From: Ipomoea triloba
Taxonomy: Eukaryota > Streptophyta > Magnoliopsida > Solanales > Convolvulaceae
Length of the DNA stretch: 64,000 nucleotides
Assembly: GCF_003576645.1 (NCBI RefSeq)
Contig: NC_044923.1
Span: 8,741,491 to 8,805,490, forward strand
Direction of reading: 5' to 3'
Positions 21,241-31,609 of the stretch are shown piece after piece. Each line of letters starts with the position of its first letter. Positions within the stretch are counted from its first letter, which is position 1. The notes under the pieces are model-generated. The model saw nothing but the letters and a program-made list of their open reading frames with translations. It did no database searches and was not told where the DNA came from. The position numbers and the translations under genes were made by a program.

Positions 21241-24200
21241 GGTGCGCTCAGGTATTTTTGGAATAGCTTGTCGTGGCTGGACAAATAGTAACGTTAGACG
21301 AGCAAAATCTCTACGTTTTTCGCGGGCTTCGACCTGAGTTCCGTGCTATGGCTTTGTCGCTAGTCACTACTGGTTCACCGGTCACCCTTGCACAGGTCTC
21401 TGACTTCCTTTTAGCTCAGCAGTTTATTTGTGATGAACATTTCTATCCCGCTATCAAGGTTTCAGCTGGAGGTTCTTCGAGGACTACAATGGTGGTTTGT
21501 CGTGGTGGACGTCAGTCTGGTGAAGGAAGTCGCTGGCGCGGACGAGGAGGCCGTGGTGGCAGTGCTAGAAGTGGTCGTGGTGGACAAGCTGTATTCACGG
21601 GCACACTACTTTGACTTGTTTCCGAGCGCTATACGGATAGCCCAACCCCCTAGGCGAATTTCGTGGCTGCTGGTGTTTCAAATTAAGGAGTAGCTGCTTC
21701 TAGTTTATTCTCTTGGTATCCAAACATGGGAGCCACACACCACGTCACGCTTGTTGCTGGTGCATTAGTGGTGTCGTAGGAGTAACGAGGTGATGATACT
21801 TTGCGAGTCGGCAATGGTATAGTATTTGACTATTTTTCGTGTTGGTCATACTTCAATTTCCATTCTTTCACGTTCTCTTACCGTATATGATGTTTTAAAT
21901 GTTCCTAGTCTCTCTAATTCATTATTGTCCGTCTAGAGCTTTAGGTCTGACAACAATGTCTTTTTTGAATTTCACCCCCCCTTTTTTTTTTGTGAAAGAC
22001 CTCGCAACCAAGGAAATCCTGCTAAGGGGTCTTAGTTTGAGTGGTTTTTATACGTTGCCAATTTCTGGGTCATCTCCTGTTGTGTTTCTACCTGCTCGAG
22101 CATATTTTGTGTCTGGCACAATTGTTTAGGGCATCTACTCTATCGTCTCTTGAATCGGGGTTTTCCAACTTGTCCAGTTAGCAAATTACATATTAGTTTG
22201 TCTTTTATGTGTTCTGCTTGTCAGTTAGGCAAATCATCTAGATTCCACTTTTTGCATGTTAAATCGTCCAGTTCAAATGTACTTGATCTTATCTATATAG
22301 ATATTTGAGGCCACGCACTTGTTTTATAATCTACTGGTTTTCATTACATTGTGCTTTTTGTTGATGATTATTCCCGTTATTTTCGGTTTTTATCCATCAC
22401 CTACATTTGACATATGATCTTTATAAGGTGTTTGACCTTTTTCGGGCAATAGTAGAACACTTATTTTCACGCTCTATCAAAGCTATACAGTTTGATCTAG
22501 GGGCTGAGTATCGCAAATTACATTTTTGTGATTTCTTCTCTTAGTATTGTCAATCGCCAATCTTGTGTATATACAATCTGATCTAGGGGGTTGATGGTTC
22601 AAAGCTCTATTCCTTTCAAATATTGGGATTTTGCATTTGAAACCGCTGTTTTTCTCATCAATCGTTTGCCTTCTTATGTCTTGTGTTAGGTTAGCCCTCA
22701 TTACTAGTTGTTTCGTACTTCACGTCCCGATGATTTTCTTCGTGTTTTTGGTTGTTCGTGTTTCCCGTATATCCGCCCGTATAATAAACATAAACTATCT
22801 TATAGTCCTTGTGTTATTTTTTTGGGTTATCCAGAGTCTTTCCGTGGTTATCGTTGTATGGACTTACACACTGGAAAAATCTTTATTTGTCACCATGTGC
22901 GTTTTGATGAGAGTATTGATCCTTTTTCAAGGATCTCTTCTATGCAGGAACTAAAGGGTTATGGTAGCTTCCCATGGGGTTCTAGCTTGGTGGTTTATGT
23001 TGATGTGGCGCTTCCCTTTGCTGCTCTGACTTTGGGAACTGCGTCGTTATCCATACCCTCTATTGATACTTCTTCTTAGCCTCCTGCTTGACCTACCAGG
23101 CGTCGCGGATTGATTGTGTTACCCCCGCAACGCATGCATCTTATGGTGCTTCGTCATATGACGCAAGGCGCAACTGATCATTCTTAGGTGTTAGTTGCTT
23201 TGATCTGTTCTTCTGATCCTACATGTTACATTGAGGTTGTTTAGCATCCAGAATGGTGTGGGGCCTACTCCAGAACGACACTCGGAAATTAGCTCTCCCT
23301 TAGTCAGGTATAAATGTTGTAAGCTGTAAGTGGGTTTTTCGTACCAAGCAAAAGGCCAATGAAACTGTTGAGCGTTATAAGGCTCGCTTAGTGGCCAAGG
23401 GCTTTAATCGGATCGCTGGTGAGGAATTCTTTGACACTTTTAGTCCAATGGTGAAGCCAACTACTGTACGACTATTGCTCGCACTTACACGTCGGTAGTC
23501 TACGTGACAGCTTGATGTACATAACGCTTTTATCAATAGTCAGTTGGCCGAAACTGTGTACATGCGACAACCACCTAGGTATTCTGATCCGAGGTACCTA
23601 ATTATGTTTGTCCCTTGTAGCGGTTTTTATGTTGTTTGAAGCAAACACTGCGTACCTTGGTTTAAGCAGTTGCATAACTTCCTTGTCTCGGTTGGTTTTC
23701 AGTCTTCAAAGACTGATATTTCACTCTTCTATTACTCTGTAGTTGGGTCTCAGGTTTTCTTAGTTATTTATGTAGATGATATTTTATTTTTAGCGAGTGA
23801 TCTTAAGCTTGCTAACACTTTGCTTCAGGAGCTTGCAGTTGTCTTTAAGATTCGGGATCTTGGATCACCTAGTTTTTTTTATTGGTATTGAGATAGTTTT
23901 GGTAGATCGTGGTCTGGTTTTCTCTCAACGCAGGTACATGAAGGATATCCTTAATCAAGCCGGTACGACTGAGTGCAAACCTCTAGCCACCCATGTGTCT
24001 GTTGCACAATATGTTGTCTCTGATGATACGCCATTTGATAATCCCACATAATACCTGAGTTTGGCTGGTGCGTTACGGTAACTGCCAGTCACGCGACTAG
24101 ATTTGTCTTATGCGATGAATCGGCTATGCCAATTTATGCATTTGCCCTCTAATGCACACTATATCTGCTTAAGTGTGTGCTTAGATATGTGAAAGGTATG

Positions 24201-24864
24201 CTTCATTTTGGTTTACAGTTGCGTCCCTCCACCTCTAGTAATTTGCATCCTTTCTCAAATTCGGACTGGGCTGGTAGTCTTGTGGATCGGAAATCTAGTA
24301 GTGGTTTTGCGGGTTTTCTTGGGTGTAATCTAGTGTCGTGGGTGTGTCGGAAGTAGCGCATTGTTGCAAGGTCATCCACTGAGGCTGAATACAAAGGGCT
24401 CGAATATGTATCAAACGAGGTCACGTGGATTGTTTTGTTACTTCGTGAGCTTGGTCTTGCTTCATCGAGTCCTTCACGGTTGTGGTGTGACAACCTGGGG
24501 GCCACTTATCTCTGTGTCAATCCAGTCTTTCATGCAAGGACTAAGCATGTGGAGGTTGATTATCACTTTGTGCATGACAAAGTGAAATGGGGTGAGCTTC
24601 AGGTCAATTTCATCTCTATCAAAGATCAACTTGATGATATATTTACTAAGCCACTGCCTGCACCACGCTTTGAGTTTCTTCGGGACAAGCTCAATGTTGT
24701 GTCTCTCCAACTTGAGCTTGAGGGGTGTATTAGGACTCTACTATTAGTGTCCTTGTTTGTCTCTACTTTCACATATGCATCTCTGTATATAATTATGTTT
24801 TGTACGCGTACTTTATCTATTATCTTTGAGAATCAATATAAAACATAAACACTTCCCGTTTTCA
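21240..24864 (+). mobile_element. Ty1-copia retrotransposon, decayed, 5' truncated
   Basis: In order on the plus strand: gag C-terminal part with Arg/Gly-rich tail (21273-21614), a degenerate zinc knuckle, protease around 21720-21760, gag-pre-integrase and integrase scraps (22000-22950, including VDDYSR), reverse transcriptase (23330-23890, with YVDDILF) and RNase H (24240-24710, with SSTEAEY, RLWCDNLGA, TKHVEVDYHFV and DDIFTKPLP). Many stops and frame changes make it inactive. The RNase H wording fits the Ale/Retrofit side of copia. A polypurine tract (GAGGGG, 24720-24725) precedes a candidate 3' LTR at 24726-24864 (TGTATT...TTTTCA). No 5' LTR was found. Confidence 0.85.
24435..24725 (+). 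pseudogene. Copia RNase H C-terminal piece
   Basis: The best-preserved part of the copia element: about 95 open residues carrying LRELGL, WCDNLGATYL, TKHVEVDYHFVHDKV and QLDDIFTKPLPAPRFEFLRDKL, followed by the polypurine tract. Confidence 0.8.
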
Positions 24865-25049
24865 GTGTTCATAAAAAGACATTTTCCATCAAATTAAATA
24901 TTTTTTCCGTTGATCAGAATAAATATTTTCATTTGATTTTATTTTCTTTAAATACTCAAACATCAAGAAAATTCATAAAATAACTCTCTAAAGTTATTTT
25001 ATGAGTTTTCAAATGAAAGCCACAAATTTAAATATCTTTTCACAATACG

Positions 25050-25395
25050 TTTGTCAGGTGGAAAGTAAAAAAGTTTAATTCGTCACATTTAAAATTGCTT
25101 CATTTACATGATTTAGACTTCTCAAAACCGGTCATAATCATGCCTGTTCATTTCATATATGATATATCTTCGTCACAAATAATAAAATGAACATGATGAA
25201 ATTGTGCATAGAAAAAGAATGCAACCTTGCTCTAAATATAAAAAATGGACCTCTCAACCACTACACACACAAAAAATCTTTTTTGGTCCCAATCTATTTA
25301 AAAGTTTCCTAGGTACGAGTACATTACAAAACTTCTATATTAATCTAATTACTAATGTAAACTTTTATATTAATCTAATTATTTTATTCTTCTTA
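25050..25395. repeat. Unclassified interspersed repeat, copy 1
   Basis: From GTTTAATTCGTCACATTTAAA through TCATATATGATATATCTTCGTCACAAATAATAAAATGA to ATATTAATCTAATTA, this matches 41805-42140 in the same order and orientation with clear divergence. No terminal repeats or coding capacity were recognised. Confidence 0.6.
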
Positions 25396-25880
25396 GGTGA
25401 ACATTTGTCCCTAAAATATACCGTGGAATAAAAATATCTAACATGAGTCAAGAAACATTTTCCTCATATTTGATGAATTTAAATTTCTTTGATAAAATTT
25501 TCATTGAACCAAACAAAATAGAATAGACTTTTTCTCAAATTTTAGGAATTTTTATTTCTTGAATTTTTTTTTTCCAGTGAGCCAAACGCCACCTTGTAGA
25601 CTAAGTTAACATCAACTACCTCCCCAACTTAAAATAATTATGTAATTTAATATTGGTATTTTAACCGTTAAATATGCTGATGTGGCTGCCAAATAACTAG
25701 TTAATGATATGTTAATATAAAAAAACTTTAGGATATCATGCCATTGAAAAGTACTAAACCCATCTTGCTGGAATAATAATAGCATATTATAATTCCAAAT
25801 TATATCCAATAAATTGTCTCATGAGCATCTTACTTGGTTCTTGGATGGTAGACTATAAGTAAGGGTACAATATAGTAATA
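25396..25880. other. AT-rich spacer
   Basis: No gene is recognised. A stretch near 25480-25595 ending CAGTGAGCCAAACGCCACC has the look of an old MITE edge, unproven. Confidence 0.35.
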
Positions 25881-25884
25881 TAAA

Positions 25885-26012
25885 TTATATTCTGTTTAAG
25901 CAATATTGACTTTGTTACAATATAGTATCTGTCCAGTCAATGGACCTACTGGAGTTTGAACCTGTGACCTCGCATTTGGAAGAGTCACAGTTATGCCGCT
26001 TGACTATAGCTT
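25885..26012 (-). mobile_element. tRNA-derived SINE (minus)
   Basis: On the minus strand: an A-box-like GCTATAGTCAAGCGGCAT, then a B-box GGTTCAAACTCC, then a tail TACTATATTGTAACAAAGTCA close to the tails of the SINEs at 26.1 and 29.2 kb. Confidence 0.65.
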
Positions 26013-26104
26013 AAGAAATTTATTAAACTATTAATATAAGAAAGGAAACATCATAGAATAAATTTCCTTAATTAATCAAAAATTACATACTACTAAAATT
26101 GCAA

Positions 26105-26275
26105 AGGTAGCCGAGCATCTTGTGGTACGGTGGCACCAAGTTACTCCCTCATATGGGAGGTTGTAGTTCGAGCCTCAGTGGAGGCGATATTGACTCTTTG
26201 TGCTTCATTATGTTGAAAAAATAGTTATGAACATATACTTTATTGTAATAGAGTCAGTAGTATTCAGGAAAAAAT
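26105..26275 (+). mobile_element. tRNA-derived SINE (plus), near full length
   Basis: A-box region GTGGTACGGTGGCACC (26122-26137), B-box GTAGTTCGAGCC (26163-26174), then TTGACTCTTTGTGCTTCATTATG and the tail TATTGTAATAGAGTCAGTAGTATTC. Spacing of the boxes fits a polymerase III promoter. The 3' half is repeated at 29229-29333. Confidence 0.75.
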
Positions 26276-27200
26276 AAATTGTACGCAAAGGTAAAAATTA
26301 ATATAGTTATAATCATAGACTACTAAATAATATAAATTAATTAGCATTTAAAATTAATATTAATTAATTAATTATATTATTTTTTTAATTTTTGCAATTT
26401 GGGTAGTATGCATTTACTTTTTGTATATATATTTAAAGAAATTAGTTTATGATGTTACTTTTCTTAATATTAATATTTTAATGAATTTTTTAATTACTTT
26501 ATTGGATCATATTTGGAACTAGAATATATTCTTATTATTCGTGGGTTTAATTCTTGTTAATGAAATAATATTTTAAATACTTTCATATTAACATATTATT
26601 CCGTATTAATTAGTGATTTGGTAGATATAATATTTTAAGAATATTTGGATCGATATACAATTATATAAATTACAACACAAAATATTATATAGCGCAACTG
26701 AGAAAATTGGTTGGATCGATTATATTTTCTAATATTTTCCTTGCTTGAATTAAAGCAAATAGTTGTCCAATTACTCGTGCGATACACGGATAAATTTTTT
26801 ATTATATATTTAGATAATAAAAATAAAGATGAAATTATAAAAAATTCTAATATTGAATGTGAACATTTATTTGATTATAAGATTAGTGCAAAAGATCACT
26901 TAATTAATTGAATAATTTATGACTTGTTTATCTACAATTATCTTAAAAATATCGATATGTAATATGACTTATGTAATTATATTATTACTAAAATAAATAT
27001 GGGAAAATGAGAAATAATTTAATATAATTATTATGAAAATAAATTCAACGATCAATATTTAGCTTAATTACCATAATAATTATTAAACAATTATTATTAG
27101 TCAATTAGACTAATATATGTGCAATTATACTTTTATACCTTAAGTATATTCATTTTCACCATATTGCATTTAATTTTTTCTTCCTTATCCATATTTGAAT
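26276..27200. other. AT-rich spacer without recognisable genes
   Basis: Very AT-rich. Short open frames exist (for example 26711-26911) but have no family features and a base composition like the spacer, so I take them as chance. Confidence 0.4.
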
Positions 27201-27218
27201 GAATTAATTTAAATTAGG

Positions 27219-27598
27219 GTCACACTTGTGTGAGACCGTCTCACGGATCCTTATTCGTGAGACGAGTCGGTCGGGTCGAGCCATCATGCAAATGTCATAC
27301 TTATATGTTCAAATATAAGACTAATCAGGAATACAATTTTTGTTACTTATTTTCATAATAAGTAATGTTGACAAGTGCCCCTTACTTATATGGGAAAATA
27401 TAATACTTTTGAGGAAAAATATAATAGTTTTAAATCAAAATGTAAAAGTATTGTATTTCCCCTTAAAGGTATTACATTTACTCTTATAAGTAACAAAAAT
27501 TTTATTCTTGATTAGTATTACATTTGAGCGTATAAGTGTGACATTTCTGTGTATAAGTATTACATTTTAATCTTGACCCGACCCGTCTCACACAAGTT
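27219..27598. mobile_element. Fold-back MITE with (A)CTTGTGTGAGAC ends
   Basis: Left end ACACTTGTGTGAGACCGTCTCACGGATC; right end TTGACCCGACCCGTCTCACACAAGTT. Inner arms also pair (GACGAGTCGGTCGGGTCGAGCC versus TTGACCCGACC; ATTAGTATTACATTTGAGCGTATAAGT versus ACTTATATGTTCAAATATAAGACTAAT). A related element is at 49812-50046. Confidence 0.75.
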
Positions 27599-28355
27599 TT
27601 TTTGCCTTTAAATTATTATAAAAAAAATCTAACAACCAATGTTTAATTAATTTTTTTTAAAGTTTAAATAATTAAAAGTTTTCAAAAGGATCGGAAAGTG
27701 TAATTAGTTTTCTTTAAAGTTTTTAAATAATTTTTAGTCAATTAGTAATATCTTTTTCCTTTTCCAATTTGTCTAATTTTCGTTTCCTTTTTCATTACGA
27801 TCTTTTTATATTTTCAATCAATTAGTAAAAGTAGTTTTCTTTTCCATTTTAACTTTACTATTTTGGGCGGAAATTTCACAAAAGATGATTTTATTTTTAT
27901 TAATAGTAGTATAGATATAAAATTATAGATAAGTATTCGAATTATTATTATTGGTGTAAATAATAATTAATAAATTATTTTTTCTTATAAAATTATGCAG
28001 AACTTGTTCCTATTATTCTCACAATTATAATGGTCTAATTATTATAATTTTGTTACCAATTAAACTTTATTACTTTTTTTACCAATTAATTAATAATATT
28101 AGTTTGTGCCGGGAAAGTTGAAGGGAAGATTTTACTTTTATTAATAGTATTGATTAATACGTGAATATAGAAACAATATTACCAATTAATAGATATTAGT
28201 TAATTTTTATTTTACATTTTCTTACCAAATAAGTTTTATTAATTATTTGACGAATAAAATATTTAATTAATTGACTACAAAAGTTTGGGTGAGAAAATGA
28301 AATAGGAGGATTTTACTTTTATATATAGTATAGATATAGATTTATACACGTAATA
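27599..28355. other. AT-rich spacer without recognisable genes
   Basis: It contains recurring phrases such as GATTTTA(T/C)TTTTATTAATAGTA(G/T)TATAGAT (near 27885, 28128 and 28312), suggesting several diverged copies of a short AT-rich repeat. No gene. Confidence 0.4.
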
Positions 28356-28360
28356 AGGGA

Positions 28361-28525
28361 GTGTTTGGTAATTAAATAGCTGTTAACTGATTGGGTTAGT
28401 GGATTTGACTAGTTGATAACATTAGTGATTGTAGAAAAGTGTTTGGTAAATTAACTGTTAGCTGATAACTGATTACATACAAATAGTTTTTTCAGAAAGC
28501 TGATCGAATAGTGATCAAATAAGCT
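28361..28525. mobile_element. Single arm of a hAT-like MITE
   Basis: GGAGTGTTTGGTAATTAAATAGCTG...GTTGATAACATTAG...GTGTTTGGTAAATTAACTGTTAGCTGATAACTGATTACAT matches the left arm of the fold-back element at 43278. The opposite arm is missing. Confidence 0.6.
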
Positions 28526-28929
28526 AAAAGAACTCCTGTGTAACATGTGGAAACATGACATTTTAGAGAATGCAACAAAAAAAGAAAAAAAACAAAAACA
28601 AAAACAACTACTGTGTAACATATGGCTACAGGGCGCCTGTTAGATTATTATCGGACATGACCACATTGGTCAAGTTGGACGACAACCTTACTAGGTGGGT
28701 ATTCCATAACCTTTGGACCACATAGTGACATAGTGGGGCTTAGCTTAATTACATGTGTGCGAAAAATAAATCTTGATTTTGATAACGAATCATGTAGCCA
28801 ATGAAGTTTAAGTTTGCCGGATAATCAAATCTACTCTATTCTATGGTTATCCACAAGGGATTGATGATATGTGTTAGACTTAGTTAAATTTTAGAACTAC
28901 GTTGAGTTTAGAACCCTGAACAGATTACC

Positions 28930-29145
28930 GTTGATAAGCCGGAGGAAGGTGAAGATGACGTCAAGTCATCATGCCCCTTATGCCTTGGGCGACACACGTG
29001 CTACAATGGCCGGGACAAAGGGTCGCGATCCCGCGAGGGTGAGCTAACCCCAAAATCCCGTCCTCAGTTTGGATTGCAGGCTGCAACTCGCCTGCATGAA
29101 GCCGGAATCGCTAGTAATCGCCGGTCAGCCATACGGCGGTGAATT

Positions 29146-29179
<34 letters not shown>

Positions 29180-29211
29180 TATGGGAGCTGGCCATGCCCA
29201 AAGTCGTTACC
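28930..29211 (+). pseudogene. rrn16: Nuclear plastid insertion: 3' part of rrn16
   Basis: About 280 bp nearly match the 3' domain of plastid 16S rRNA: GATAAGCCGGAGGAAGGTG, GACGTCAAGTCATCATGCCC, ACACGTGCTACAATGGCCG, GGAATCGCTAGTAATCGCC and the universal TTGTACACACCGCCCGTCAC. The match stops before the anti-Shine-Dalgarno end of the molecule, and the left end is truncated inside helix sequence, so it cannot yield a functional rRNA. The few visible changes imply fairly recent transfer. The right edge abuts a SINE tail. Confidence 0.93.
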
Positions 29212-29228
29212 ACATGGATGATGAGAGT

Positions 29229-29333
29229 GGGTTCGAGCCTCAGTGGAGGCAACTGTTGACTCTTTGTGCTTCAATAGGTTGAGAAAATAGCTATGAACAG
29301 ATACTACATTGTAACAGAGTCAGTAGTACTCAA
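29229..29333 (+). mobile_element. SINE 3' part, fused to the plastid insertion
   Basis: From the B-box GGGTTCGAGCC through TTGACTCTTTGTGCTTCAATAGG to GATACTACATTGTAACAGAGTCAGTAGTACTC, it repeats 26164-26262. The 5' half (A-box) is missing where rrn16 sequence lies. A (AT)n run follows the tail. Confidence 0.75.
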
Positions 29334-29358
29334 ATATATATATATATATATATATATG
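29334..29358. repeat. (AT)n microsatellite
   Basis: About twelve AT units after the SINE tail. Confidence 0.9.
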
Positions 29359-29768
29359 GTTAAAATTAAAATGTTTCAAAATGATGTTAATGCCATGCCA
29401 TGCCATCAAGTCATTTTAATATGGTTTTAATCTTTCAAACTATTAATTAAACATTTTTAGAGTTAATTAAAGTCCAACTCACAATTGAAGGTTTGAGAGT
29501 TAAAAATTCCCACATGCTTTCAAAATCTAAACTAACTGCAAGAGAGATATTAGTGAGATTTCCATTCAATGCCCCAGTGATTAAAAATGAATTTTTCATC
29601 ACGTACTGTACTGCTTGACACTTTGGCCGGCTATGAGGATTGTTGAGAGGCTTACCGACTGTTCATAATGCATGCCTTGTAGCATGATGAACTAACAACA
29701 CTATGTACAATAAGCCATATGTTGTGGACCAAGCTTAATTTAAAGGTCTATAGCCAAATTTTTTGAAG

Positions 29769-30027
29769 AGTTAATGACCGATTTGGTCTCTTGACTATAA
29801 CGAAATTATCGATTTGTTCCTCGACTATCATTCTTACTAAATTAAGTCTTCAACTTTGAAAATCTTATCCTAATTTCATCCTCCGCTATTATCCTGCAGC
29901 TCAAATTGACGGGAGGACGAAATTGGTAAGATTTTAAAGTTGAAGACTTAATTTGTTAAGGATGATAGTCGATGACTAAATTGGTAATATTGCTATAGTC
30001 AAGAGGCTAAATCGGTTATTAACACTT
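29769..30027. mobile_element. Fold-back MITE
   Basis: The left half (AGTTAATGACCGATTTGGTC TCTTGACTATAACG...) is the imperfect reverse complement of the right half (...GCTATAGTCAAGAGGCTAAATCGGTTATTAACAC). The two arms, about 115 bp each, nearly meet around 29890-29905. Non-coding. Confidence 0.8.
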
Positions 30028-30401
30028 TTTTTTTTTGTTTTTTTAAATTAAGCATATATAACAACAATGGAGTCTCAGCGAGTGGAGATGCCTCGTACAA
30101 ATGAGCTCCATACTGATGACCTTTTTTTCTCACTAGCTCTCAAATAAAATGATGTCTATTAACAATGTTTTTGAGTTAATACCAGCCAAGGACGTCCCTC
30201 GAGTATAGTGGTTCCGCCATCTATGATCCTAAACTTTCAAATCGACCCTCCGTCATCCTTCGAATTTTGAAATCGACCTGCCATAGTCCTTCCGTTAAAA
30301 TTTTCCGTCTCAACTGTGAAATGTAAGGGCATAATAGTCTTTTCCCTTATTACCCAGCCACCTCACTCTTTTCCGACGCCCTGGTCTTCCATTTTGTGAA
30401 G

Positions 30402-30572
30402 ATGAATGCCCTCTTCACCAGCTTCTCATCTTCCGATCACTTTTCACTCGCAAAGTCCCCAGCTTTCGTCAAAATCACCACTCTATCCCTCTTATCCCTC
30501 TCCGTCTTCTTGGGCATGTTCTTCTTGAGCCATTGCCATAAAATTTCAACACAATCACAAGATTTTCAGTAA
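30402..30572 (+). CDS. 56-residue ORF inside the Pack-MULE, one membrane segment
   Basis: ATG at 30402, TAA at 30570. After a Ser/Phe-rich start (MNALFTSFSSSDHF) comes a hydrophobic stretch of about 20 residues (ITTLSLLSLSVFLGMFFL), then a short polar tail. It looks like the first residues of a type II membrane protein such as a Golgi glycosyltransferase or a methyltransferase, but I do not recognise the parent. Likely a captured 5' gene end; expression unknown. Confidence 0.4.
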   Translation: MNALFTSFSSSDHFSLAKSPAFVKITTLSLLSLSVFLGMFFLSHCHKISTQSQDFQ

Positions 30573-30745
30573 ACCAAACCAAAATGGAGGCTGCATATAG
30601 ACACAAAATTCATCCACCACATCACCCTTATATTGTTTAAGAAACATAGAATATTGAGAAAGTCACACAAAAGGAGAATGTTTAAAAGAAAGAACACCAA
30701 ATGGAGAAGGAAATTTCTTTTATGCCAAATCAATAAAAGCCAAAA

Positions 30746-31225
30746 TCAAAGGAAAAAGAAAAAGAAGAAAAAAAAACCCAATTTAACATCTGCAAATGAT
30801 TGCTCAACACCTAAACAGTTCTCTAATTCATCACCATTCCTAATCACAACTCTAGTAGCAAAACTATCAGCCAGCCTATTTGCGTCCAAAATCCCACTAC
30901 GCGTAACTCTAGAGCTCCTTACACTGTTGGAAGCTGAGAAGTATCTTCGAGCCTCCCAAACATTAGTCGGAATCGCGAAATCTTCAGGGGAAAGCCCTAA
31001 AGAGCGACAGATTTGATCGAATTCGTCCTCGGTGCCTTCAATTCGGAAGCTTGTCCTCTCAGAGAGCGGAATATAGTCAAGCGATCGGGTGCGGGGAGTT
31101 GACTGGTCGTTGAATGAACAAGACGGCGTCGACGCCGTCGAGGTGGTGGAAGCCTCGTAATCAATGTCCTTGATGGTGTTTCGCCGGTCAAGGCGAGGTC
31201 TCGACCCCTTCGACTTCGCACACAT
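30746..31225 (-). pseudogene. Captured 5' end of a MEKK1-like MAPKKK gene
   Basis: MEKK1 is the MAP kinase kinase kinase upstream of MKK1/2-MPK4 in stress and immune signalling. From ATG at 31225 about 100 residues follow the order of the plant MEKK N-terminal regulatory region as I know it: RPRLDRRNTIKDIDYEAS, a Ser/Thr-rich patch, TRSLDYIPLSERTSFRI, then EFDQICRSLGLSPEDFAIP and WEARR. No kinase domain is present; the frame runs into a Phe tract (poly-A on the plus strand) and stops at 30746. Sequence upstream includes a TATA box. So promoter, leader and first coding part seem to have been captured together. It could produce a truncated N-terminal peptide or antisense-type RNA; this is inference. 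Confidence 0.65.
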
Positions 31226-31276
31226 CCTACTCCTCCCTCCTCTAACAGTCACTGTATCTCCCTCACCCTCTCTGTA

Positions 31277-31287
31277 GCAGTTATATA
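31277..31287 (-). promoter_or_regulatory. Candidate TATA box of the captured MEKK-like piece
   Basis: The minus strand reads GTGTATATAACTGC about 55 bp upstream of the ATG at 31225. Position and motif fit a core promoter captured with the gene start. Confidence 0.4.
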
Positions 31288-31609
31288 CACGGCGAGGGTG
31301 TACCTTAATTGCTCAAGCTTTTTATTTTAGAGAACAAAATGTGAAAAGTCTTATTTGCCCTCACATATCACGGCTTAGACGGAGAATAATAACGGAAGGA
31401 CTAGGGCAGGTCAAATTTGAAAAAAGGAGGATGACGGAGGGTCGATTTGAAGTTTAGGACCATAGATGGCGGAACCACTATACTCGAGGGACCTTGGTTG
31501 GTATTAACTCCAATGTTTTTTGTGCAGAAATGTAATATTTGATTTTTTTTTTTTAATATGTCAATTACACTTTCATGAACACAATACACAATTATTGTGT
31601 TAGGATTAA

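Larger units (their letters stand above)
30163..31520. mobile_element. Pack-MULE: Mutator-type element with captured host gene pieces
   Basis: The element is 30173-31510 (1,338 bp). It begins GAGTTAATACC and ends GGTATTAACTC, and the inverted arms run about 170-190 bp with high similarity (both contain CCTCGAGTATAGTGGTTCCG). It is flanked by CAATGTTTTT on both sides (30163-30172 and 31511-31520). Long arms and a 9-11-bp duplication define Mutator-like elements. The interior has no transposase; it holds a MEKK1-like N-terminal coding stretch on the minus strand and a short ORF on the plus strand, so it is a non-autonomous gene-carrying element. The close similarity of arms suggests modest age. 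Confidence 0.88.

Noticed and set aside
26711..26911. Small gene in AT-rich spacer
   Set aside because: Composition equals the spacer, no start context or homology signal, and no splice partner.
28930..29211. A functional 16S rRNA gene or bacterial contamination
   Set aside because: Only the 3' part is present, both ends are cut, and it is joined to plant SINE and MITE sequence; the sequence is plastid-type.
30633..31016. Plus-strand 127-residue Lys-rich frame in the Pack-MULE
   Set aside because: It is opposite the MEKK-like stretch and its Lys tract comes from a poly-A run.
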